Source of the DNA: Aurantimonas marianensis
GTDB taxonomy: Bacteria > Pseudomonadota > Alphaproteobacteria > Rhizobiales > Rhizobiaceae
NCBI RefSeq assembly: GCF_024195285.1
Contig: NZ_JALHBS010000007.1
Location: forward strand, 78,450 to 142,449
Length of the DNA: 64,000 nt
Reading direction: 5' to 3'
Position numbers and translations under genes: made by a program. Shown here one piece after another: positions 58,000 through 64,000 of this stretch. Position 1 is the stretch's first letter. The number at the start of each line of letters is the position of its first letter. The notes below the pieces were generated by a model. That model was not told where the DNA came from, ran no database searches, and worked only from the letters and a program-made list of their open reading frames with translations.

Positions 58000-58080
58000 G
58001 CTCGGTTTCCCCTTCGCCGCGGTGTTCGGCGGCCTGACGAGATATCGCCGTATCCAAGCCGCCGGGCGCATACGCCTGTA

Positions 58081-58124
58081 GGCCCGCCATGAGGATCAAT
58101 CCTCGCGGCGGGTCTGCCGTTTTT
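58081..58124. terminator. Long hairpin with T-tract near cspA
   Basis: GGCCCGCC (58081-58088) and GAGGAT (58091-58096) pair with ATCCTC (58099-58104) and GGCGGGTC (58107-58114), followed by TTTTT at 58120-58124 on the plus strand. It lies after the cspA stop on the minus strand; the T-tract faces the other way, so it could end plus-strand transcription toward cspA. Confidence 0.6.
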
Positions 58125-58139
58125 GTCCTGCCCGAATGG

Positions 58140-58352
58140 TCAGGCAATCGTCTTCAGATTTTCGGCGGACATCTTGCCGCTCTTTTGATCGGACATGAGC
58201 TCGAAGCTGACCTTCTGGCCCTCGTCCAATCCGTTGAGTCCGGAGCGCTCGACCGCGCTGATATGAACGAATGCATCGGCGCCGCCGTCATCCGGCGCGA
58301 TGAAGCCAAAGCCCTTTTGAGCGTTGAACCATTTCACTGTTCCCGTAGCCAT
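58140..58352 (-). CDS. cspA: Cold-shock protein, CspA family
   Basis: A 70-residue cold-shock domain protein: [18 protein letters not shown] (RNP-1) and [10 protein letters not shown] (RNP-2), the nucleic-acid-binding faces of the OB-fold. It unwinds RNA structure and is abundant at low temperature. AAAGG precedes the ATG. The long AT-rich upstream region with an 8-bp hairpin is typical of csp leaders. Confidence 0.95.
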   Translation of the reverse strand: MATGTVKWFNAQKGFGFIAPDDGGADAFVHISAVERSGLNGLDEGQKVSFELMSDQKSGKMSAENLKTIA

Positions 58353-58384
58353 GGGAAAACCTTTCTAGAATGAATTCTGAAACT

Positions 58385-58403
58385 CACAGCGCTCGGCGCT
58401 GTG
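58385..58403. repeat. Hairpin in the cspA 5' leader
   Basis: Perfect 8-bp arms CACAGCGC and GCGCTGTG with a 3-base loop lie 33 bases before the cspA start, in an otherwise AT-rich 288-base gap up to the LysR gene. It probably contributes to temperature-dependent leader folding. Confidence 0.5.
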
Positions 58404-58640
58404 ATATTTTGTTGTCGATGGCGAATACTAAAGATTGCGAGAAAAAATCCTGAAAACCCTAACGCGCAGAAATTATTGCCAGCTCAATATATATGGGATT
58501 AAAGCGCTCGTATTGCAAGCAGGGCGAATTTACTTGCTGGGGTTCGACATTCAGCCTGACCCAAGCGACGTCAGGCCCGTGCGCATCCAAGCGCAGTGAA
58601 TGTCATCTCTTGCGGAACGGCCGCACGGTTTGCCGACGCT

Positions 58641-59591
58641 CTACCCCGCCGCGACCATTGCGCCGCGGACGCGCTGCGGGCGCTGCGTTCGCATTTCAGG
58701 CAGATGCGCCGGCGCGGCCTGTGCCGCCGGCGACAAATTCGCCAGGCTGTCGCGAATATGCTCGACCAGCGCGCTGACCACCGGCCCGTCCGCGTTGCGC
58801 GATCTGAGCACGCCGATCTCGGTATCCTGCAACACCGGGAAATCGTCGAACTCGCCGAGCACCCGCATGCCGGGCCGCAACGCGCATTCCGGCAACACGC
58901 TGACGGCCAGCCCGGAGAGTACGGCCGAGGTAACGATCTGCGCCGACCATGAGGTGAACAGCACCTTGTAGCGCCGGCCGATGCGGTCGAGTGCCGCACA
59001 GCCCTCGGTCCGCCAGACGCAGTCGGGCCGCCCGAGCGCCAGCGGCAGTACCGCCTCGTTGTGGACGTCATGGGAGGCCGAGGTAACGAAATGCAGCGGT
59101 TCGCGCCGCACCACTTCGCTGAGCGTCGCGCCGGGGAAGCAGTCGGAGACCAGCGCCACATCGAGCCGGCCCTTGTCGATGTGCTCGGCCAGGTTGGACG
59201 AGGGCTCGCAGGCGATCTGCAATTCGACCAGCGGATTGGAGCGCGAGAAGCGGGCCAGAATCTCGGGCAGGAAACGCTCGGCGTAATCGTCCGGCAGGCC
59301 GATCCGCACATGGCCCTGCATCGCCTCCTCATCAAATGCCGACAAGGTTTCCTGGCTGAGTGCCAGCATGCGCCGCGCATAGGCCAGCAGGCGGGAGCCG
59401 GCGTCGGTGATCCGGATCGTTCGTCCGGTTCGTTCGAACAGGGTTACGCCGAGCCGTTCCTCCAGCCGCCGCATCTGCATGGAGACCGCGGATTGGGTCT
59501 TGAAGACGTCATCCGCCGCGCGCGTGAAGCTGCCCGCGTCGACGATCGCGACGAAGGTGCGCAGATGGTCGAGGTCGAGGGGATTGCTCAT
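58641..59591 (-). CDS. LysR family transcriptional regulator
   Basis: A 316-residue LysR regulator. The N-terminal winged helix is LDHLRTFVAIVDAGSFTRAADDVFKTQSAVSMQMRRLEERLGVTLFER, followed by the ligand-binding alpha/beta domain (VRIGLPDDYAERFLPEIL, LDVALVSD). Divergent from a DUF1127 gene with a LysR-type palindrome between. The inducer is unknown. The start at 59591 begins the conserved domain; three residues more are possible. Confidence 0.92.
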   Translation of the reverse strand: MSNPLDLDHLRTFVAIVDAGSFTRAADDVFKTQSAVSMQMRRLEERLGVTLFERTGRTIRITDAGSRLLAYARRMLALSQETLSAFDEEAMQGHVRIGLPDDYAERFLPEILARFSRSNPLVELQIACEPSSNLAEHIDKGRLDVALVSDCFPGATLSEVVRREPLHFVTSASHDVHNEAVLPLALGRPDCVWRTEGCAALDRIGRRYKVLFTSWSAQIVTSAVLSGLAVSVLPECALRPGMRVLGEFDDFPVLQDTEIGVLRSRNADGPVVSALVEHIRDSLANLSPAAQAAPAHLPEMRTQRPQRVRGAMVAAG

Positions 59592-59627
59592 CGGATTTTC
59601 CATCAACGAAATCGATGTGAGACATTA

Positions 59628-59641
59628 CCAACATTCGTTGG
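59628..59641. promoter_or_regulatory. Palindrome CCAACATTCGTTGG between LysR and DUF1127 genes
   Basis: 5-bp perfect arms CCAAC and GTTGG around ATTC lie 37 bases before the LysR start. Its length and dyad with flanking ATTA/GAAT fit a LysR-type T-N11-A site that could control both divergent genes. Confidence 0.5.
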
Positions 59642-59774
59642 AATGATCAATTCGGATCGCATAGCTTTCATCGTGTCAGGAACGACTCGGGAGCGTCTCG
59701 GCTCTTTCGCAACGGGCGATGTGCCGGCGCTCCCACTTTTTCCTGAAACCGATGGCTATGAAAGGACAACAGCC

Positions 59775-60047
59775 ATGACGATCCTCAGCAAACCCCGGCT
59801 CGGCACGCCGCTCGCCCATCCCCTCCAGGCGATCCGCCTCTCGTTCCTAGCAGCCCGTGCGATCGTCAAGACCATGGTCAATCGCCGCCAGGCATACGCC
59901 CTGACGGAGTTGCCCGATTATATGCTGAAAGATATCGGCATCCGCCGCGGTGACATCGACGAGGCCCTGCGCGGCGACTGGCGCGAGGATCCAACCTATC
60001 GGCTGGCGCTGACGGCGGCGCAACGTCGTCACGCCGGCGGCCACTGA
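59775..60047 (+). CDS. DUF1127 domain-containing protein
   Basis: A 90-residue protein with the DUF1127 motif near residues 45-70: ALTELPDYMLKDIGIRRGDIDEAL. DUF1127 proteins are short, Arg-rich and often stress- or RNA-related in alphaproteobacteria. The N-terminal part is a hydrophobic/basic helix. AAAGGA lies 9 bases before the start. Divergent from the LysR gene, its probable regulator. Confidence 0.85.
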   Translation: MTILSKPRLGTPLAHPLQAIRLSFLAARAIVKTMVNRRQAYALTELPDYMLKDIGIRRGDIDEALRGDWREDPTYRLALTAAQRRHAGGH

Positions 60048-60122
60048 CGCCGATCATGGGCCGAGGTCCTGCCTTGCAAGGAATGGAACGTCGGCCGGAG
60101 GTGGAAGCCCCCGGCCATCGGT

Positions 60123-61445
60123 TCAAGAGAGCTGCTCTGGCTCCGCTTCAGCTTCCGCGTCGGCCGGCACCCTGGTGACAAGCAGCTTGTCGATCCGCTG
60201 GCCGTCCAGATCCATCACCTCGAAATCCCAGTGGCGCCAACGGAAGCGTTCGCCGACATCGGGAATGTGTCCCAGATGATCGAGGATGAAGCCGGCGGCG
60301 GTCTCGTAGTCCCGCTTGGTCGGGAATGCCAGGCCCGGCACGGCTTCCCCGATAGCATCGACGGGCATCGCGGCGTCGATCAGCCAGGAGCCTTCACCGC
60401 GCGCGATCACACGCGGAGTGTCGTCCTCTCCTTCCGGCAAGGCGCCCGCGATTCCCTGCAGGATGTCGGTCGGCGTCGCCACGCCCTCGAAGGAGCCGTA
60501 TTCGTCAAGCACCACGGCCATATGAATGCCGGCCGCGCGAAATCGCTCCAGCAGCTTGAGAATCGGCATCGTCTCATGGACGTAGAGCGGCTCGCGCATC
60601 GCCTCGGCAAGATCGATAGTGCCGGTGCGGCGTTGCTGTTCGAGCAGATCCTTGGTCTGGACGATGCCGACGACCTTGTCGGTGTCGATGTCGATCACCG
60701 GAAAACGCGAATGGCCGGCATTGAGGATCTTGTCGAGCAGCGTGTCGGCGGGGTCACGCCGGTCGAGCCAGGCCGTGTCGGGGCGCGGCACCATGATCGA
60801 GCGGACCGTGCGATCGGCGATCCGGATGACTCCCTCCAGCATCTCGCGTTCCTTCGGCTTGAACACGCCGGTCTGCGTGCCCTCGGCGATCATCGCCCTG
60901 ACGTCCTCCTCCGTCACCTTGTCACCATCCCCGCGATCGCCGCCGACGAGCGCCATCACGGCCTTTGTCGACACACGCAGCAACCAGACGAGCGGGGCGC
61001 CGACCAGGGCGATCATCGTCATGATCGGCGCCACCCAGATGGCGATGGCCTCGGCGCGGCTCAGCGCGAAACGCTTGGGCGCGAGTTCGCCGATGATCAG
61101 CGACAGATAGGTGATGACGACGACGACAAGGACGAAGGCAACGGTGTCCGCGTAAGGGCCAAGCACCGGCCACTCCCGCATCACGTCGGCCAAGGGCGCG
61201 GCGAAGACCGAGCCGCCGTAGGCGCCGGCGAAGATGCCGACGAGGGTGATGCCGATCTGGACGGTCGACAGGAAGCCCGTCGGATCCTCGATCAGACGGA
61301 TGGCGCTGGCAGCGCCGCGTCGGCCCTCCTTTCGCATTTGTTCAAGACGCGACTTGCGTGCCGATACGATGGCAATCTCCGACATGGCGAAGAAGCCGTT
61401 GAGAACGATGAGCATGAGGATGATCAGGAATTTGGCGAGGAGCAA
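60123..61445 (-). CDS. CNNM/CorC-type hemolysin-family protein
   Basis: A 440-residue protein with an N-terminal DUF21 (CNNM) transmembrane domain of about four helices (ILMLIVLNGFFAMSEIAIVSARKSRLEQM, VLVVVVITYLSLIIGELAPKRFALS), two CBS domains (RSIMVPRPDTAWLD and HMAVVLDEYGSFEGVATPTDI) and a C-terminal CorC_HlyC domain. Such proteins are linked to magnesium or cobalt homeostasis and are often misnamed hemolysins. The ATG at 61445 starts the first helix. Confidence 0.92.
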   Translation of the reverse strand: MLLAKFLIILMLIVLNGFFAMSEIAIVSARKSRLEQMRKEGRRGAASAIRLIEDPTGFLSTVQIGITLVGIFAGAYGGSVFAAPLADVMREWPVLGPYADTVAFVLVVVVITYLSLIIGELAPKRFALSRAEAIAIWVAPIMTMIALVGAPLVWLLRVSTKAVMALVGGDRGDGDKVTEEDVRAMIAEGTQTGVFKPKEREMLEGVIRIADRTVRSIMVPRPDTAWLDRRDPADTLLDKILNAGHSRFPVIDIDTDKVVGIVQTKDLLEQQRRTGTIDLAEAMREPLYVHETMPILKLLERFRAAGIHMAVVLDEYGSFEGVATPTDILQGIAGALPEGEDDTPRVIARGEGSWLIDAAMPVDAIGEAVPGLAFPTKRDYETAAGFILDHLGHIPDVGERFRWRHWDFEVMDLDGQRIDKLLVTRVPADAEAEAEPEQLS

Positions 61446-61608
61446 AAGGCGACCTTGAGGTGGATGCGGGACGGGCGCATGAAGATGGAAGCGCGACGAC
61501 CCGAAGCAAGCGGCGAGGCATTTTGTCGGTCGCTTCGCGGATCGGCATGGTTCGTTTCGCGGCTGGCCGCGTTACGACCGGCGCCCGGCGCTGCGCGACC
61601 GCCGGCGA

Positions 61609-62553
61609 TCAGCGGCCCTTGTCGCTCCCGGTACCATTCTGGAAGCGCTGGAACAGTTCGGTCATCTGGCGGGCGTAGTCGTCCTGCATCTTCTGGCCGG
61701 CGCGGGCCAGATCGTCGAAGGCGTTGGAAGGCGCGGCGTCGGGCGTCGGCTCGGGCGCAGCGTTTTCGCGCTCGCCCGGTGCGGGCTCGCCGCCCGATTG
61801 CAGCCCGCGCGCGAAGCCTTCCATCATGGCCTCGAAGGGCTGGAAGGGAGTAAAGCCCGACGTTGCCGGCACGTCGTCGTCCGCCCGCCGGCTTGGCGCG
61901 GACGGGCGCTCGGCCGCCCCGGAGACCGGCGGCATGAAGGGCAGCTTGCCATTCAGCGCATCGGCGAAAAGACCGGCGAGATAATCCGATCCGGCCGCGC
62001 CGGGGAAATCCGGCTGTCGGCGCCGCGGCGTGTCCGATGGCCGCCCCATGGCTTCCATCGCATTGGCACCGCGTCGCATCATCTCGGCGATCGCCACGGG
62101 ATAATTGCCATCGGCAAGCCCCGCGGGCTGATTTCGCGCGACATTGGCCAGCATCATCCTGACCATGGTCTGCATGGTCATGATCGAAAGGTTGCGCATC
62201 AGCTTCTCGACCGTATCCGGCGCGATGCCGCTGGCTAGCGAGACCTTCCGCGCCACGGCGTTGGAAATGTCGCGCGAGCCGAACAGCGCGTCGGCCAGAT
62301 CCTTCGCCGCCGGGCTCCTGGCGGTCTCCGCTCCCGGCATGGTGGTGCCATCCATGAATGGCAGGAACCGGTGCGAAAGCTCCGTCCAGGCGACGGGATC
62401 CAGCATCGCGCGCTGCAGCGCCAGGGTGAAGGCTGGCGCCAGCGCCTCCGTCGTCTGCCGCACCTCTTGGTGGCTTAGCTTGAACGCATCCGCCAGGCGA
62501 TCGGCGCCAAGGCCGGAATCGCCCACAGTCAGCCAGTCGAAGAAATCGGTCAT
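61609..62553 (-). CDS. DUF937-like conserved protein
   Basis: A 314-residue protein. The N-terminal 170 residues are helical and Ala/Met-rich with a DUF937-like pattern (GLGADRLADAFKLSHQEVRQTTEALAPAF, GSRDISNAVARKVSLASGIAPDTVEKLMR), the rest is Pro/Arg/Asp-rich and disordered. Start at 62553 chosen for the MTDFF opening and a GAGGT site; ATGs further upstream extend it without conservation. Function is unknown. Confidence 0.65.
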   Translation of the reverse strand: MTDFFDWLTVGDSGLGADRLADAFKLSHQEVRQTTEALAPAFTLALQRAMLDPVAWTELSHRFLPFMDGTTMPGAETARSPAAKDLADALFGSRDISNAVARKVSLASGIAPDTVEKLMRNLSIMTMQTMVRMMLANVARNQPAGLADGNYPVAIAEMMRRGANAMEAMGRPSDTPRRRQPDFPGAAGSDYLAGLFADALNGKLPFMPPVSGAAERPSAPSRRADDDVPATSGFTPFQPFEAMMEGFARGLQSGGEPAPGERENAAPEPTPDAAPSNAFDDLARAGQKMQDDYARQMTELFQRFQNGTGSDKGR

Positions 62554-62716
62554 CGTGACCTCGATCGCAGCGTGCCCGTCCACATTCGGACACACCATGC
62601 GCTCCCTGTCGAAGCTGAGCAACCGGTTCTTACAGGGCCAACCGAACCCGGCCGCCGCGAATCGATGGGACCCTATCGATGCGGCTGGTGCTCCGCATCT
62701 GACAAGTGCTTGAAAC

Positions 62717-64000
62717 TTAATAGCTGAGATGTTTGAAGACACGTTCCATCGAATGGTCCCACTGCTCTTCGTAAAGCCGGACCAGTTCTTCCCCCGACGT
62801 CGTGCCGCGGGCGGCGACTTCCTCGAGCGGCGCGAGAAAATGACTCTCGTCGTTGCCTTCCTCGTTGAGACGGCGGCGGGCGACGAGGCCTTGACGCGAG
62901 AGTTTCAGCGTCTCGCGGGCGAGATCGAGCACGGTGCCGTCCCGGAAAGGTGTGGCAAAGCCGCTTTTCGGCACTTCCGCGCGCATGGCCGACACTTCCT
63001 CAAAGCTCCAGTCGCGCGTCAGTGCCTCGACAGCGCCGAGCGTGGCCTCGTCATAAAGCAGGCCGACCCAATAGGCGGGCAGGGCGCAAATCCGCCGCCA
63101 GGGGCCGCCGTCGGCGCCGCGCATCTCGATGAAGCGCTTCAGGCGCACGTCCGGAAACAACGTCGACAGGTGGTTGACCCAGTCGCCCATCTGCGGCTCG
63201 GGGTCGTTGACCCGGCCCTTGAGAGCGCCGTCCATGAATTGCCGGAAGGTGACGTCGGTCGCATCGGTGTAATGACCGTCGCGGGTGACGAAATACATCG
63301 GCACATCAAGCGCCCATTCCGCGTAATCGCGATAGGTGAAATCGTCCTTGAAGACGAAGGGCAGGAGGCCGGAGCGCTGGTTGTCGACGTCGGACCAGAC
63401 CTCCGAGCGCCAGGAACACAGGCCGTTGGGCTTGCCCTCGGTGAAGGGAGAATGGGCGAACAGCGCCGAGGCGACCGGTTGTAGCCGCATGCCGATCTGC
63501 ATCTTGCGGCGCATGTCGGCTTCCGACGAGAAATCCAGATTGACCTGGATCGTCGCCGTGCGGAACATCATGTCGAGGCCGCGCGTGCCGACCCTGGGCA
63601 TGTAGCGGCGCATGATCTCGTAGCGCGATTTCGGCATGATCGGCGTTTCGTCCAGCGTCCAGGTCGGCGAGGAACCGATGCCGAGAAAGCCGATGCCGAG
63701 TTCCTTGGCGACGGCGCGGACCTGGGCCAGATGCCCGTTGGATTCCTGACAGGTGGCGTGGATGGTCTCCAGCGGCGCGCCGGAGAGCTCGAACTGACCG
63801 CCGGGCTCCAGCGAGATCGCGCCCTGGCCGTCGCTGCCGTAAAGCCCGATGATCCTGCCGTCGTCGACGATCGCTTCCCAGCCGGACAGCGCCTGCATCT
63901 TCTCCAGAAGCTTGCCGATGCCGCGCTCGCCCTCGTAGGGCACCGGCGAGAGGTTGTCGACATAATAGCCGAACTTCTCGTGCTCGGTGCCGATCCGGAA
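62717..64000 (-). CDS. gshA: Glutamate-cysteine ligase, 5' end beyond the window
   Basis: First enzyme of glutathione synthesis. The frame continues past 64000 without a stop: the last bases encode FRIGTEHEKFGYY, the family's N-terminal ATP/Glu-binding motif. PYEGERGIGKLLEKM, MPRVGTRGLDMMFRTATIQVNLD and RSEVWSDVDNQRSG are characteristic of the alphaproteobacterial/plant-type GshA. The C-terminus is complete at 62717, ending SMERVFKHLSY. Roughly the first 30 residues are missing. Confidence 0.95.
   Translation of the reverse strand, partial: FRIGTEHEKFGYYVDNLSPVPYEGERGIGKLLEKMQALSGWEAIVDDGRIIGLYGSDGQGAISLEPGGQFELSGAPLETIHATCQESNGHLAQVRAVAKELGIGFLGIGSSPTWTLDETPIMPKSRYEIMRRYMPRVGTRGLDMMFRTATIQVNLDFSSEADMRRKMQIGMRLQPVASALFAHSPFTEGKPNGLCSWRSEVWSDVDNQRSGLLPFVFKDDFTYRDYAEWALDVPMYFVTRDGHYTDATDVTFRQFMDGALKGRVNDPEPQMGDWVNHLSTLFPDVRLKRFIEMRGADGGPWRRICALPAYWVGLLYDEATLGAVEALTRDWSFEEVSAMRAEVPKSGFATPFRDGTVLDLARETLKLSRQGLVARRRLNEEGNDESHFLAPLEEVAARGTTSGEELVRLYEEQWDHSMERVFKHLSY

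Overview
The window is high-GC DNA with the conserved gene orders of an alphaproteobacterium of the order Hyphomicrobiales (Rhizobiales). Markers are tlpA/argH/lptM-like/lysA/DUF4175, ftsEX-ydcF-plsC, a chorismate mutase-hisC-tyrC cluster facing metXW, a PdhS/PleC-like multi-PAS kinase beside a phasin and tRNA-His, and a tRNA-His with A73 and no templated G-1. A family within the order cannot be fixed from the sequence; Aurantimonadaceae-like is only a guess. No rRNA, CRISPR array, prophage or intact insertion sequence was seen.

Layout. 0-1.2 kb: an AT-rich, probably acquired edge with a DUF2971 gene running off the left end and an orphan AbrB-type regulator. 1.2-8 kb: thiol-disulfide protein, arginine and lysine biosynthesis, a small lipoprotein and a large DUF4175 membrane protein. 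8-11.4 kb: DUF1428, VOC and MarR genes, then DUF3426-like/hpt/response regulator. 11.5-16.5 kb: ftsEX, YdcF, PlsC, ChaC and DUF2125. 16.7-18.2 kb: a DUF2252 gene. 18.2-23.2 kb: aromatic and histidine synthesis facing methionine synthesis (metXW). 23.2-25.6 kb: a lower-GC islet with a LuxR-type regulator, a small cysteine-containing exported protein and a degenerate receiver protein. 25.8-31.8 kb: PBP4-type peptidase, a metallo-hydrolase, and a putrescine-catabolism pair (PuuA/PuuB-like). 31.9-36.3 kb: isocitrate lyase divergent from its probable XRE/DUF2083 regulator, then an LpxO-like hydroxylase. 36.3-37.2 kb: two tiny membrane proteins, one interrupted by an in-frame TGA, and a GNAT. 37.3-41.4 kb: a complete putrescine ABC transporter (PotFGHI-like). 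41.5-47.4 kb: an unknown exported protein, an AsmA protein, acetoacetyl-CoA synthetase and a ParDE module. 47.4-54.2 kb: iron(III) transporter SBP and permease with Irr/ICE-like boxes upstream, and the large PAS histidine kinase whose catalytic domain is broken. 54.4-64 kb: phasin, tRNA-His, xseA, pentapeptide protein, cspA, LysR/DUF1127 pair, a CNNM/CorC protein, a DUF937-like protein and gshA running off the right end.

How it fits together. The organism probably takes up putrescine (PotFGHI) and oxidises it via gamma-glutamyl intermediates (PuuA/PuuB), uses acetate or fatty acids through the glyoxylate shunt, and handles polyhydroxyalkanoate and acetoacetate (phasin, acetoacetyl-CoA synthetase). 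Both transporter operons carry a strong hairpin just after the binding-protein gene, which probably lets the binding protein be made in excess. The observations most worth checking are the 2.4-kb LuxR islet, the in-frame TGA membrane protein coupled to a 31-residue protein, the kinase that has lost its ATP-binding N-box at an 11-bp hairpin, the tandem ICE boxes, and the triple TTGTAA repeats in front of aceA.
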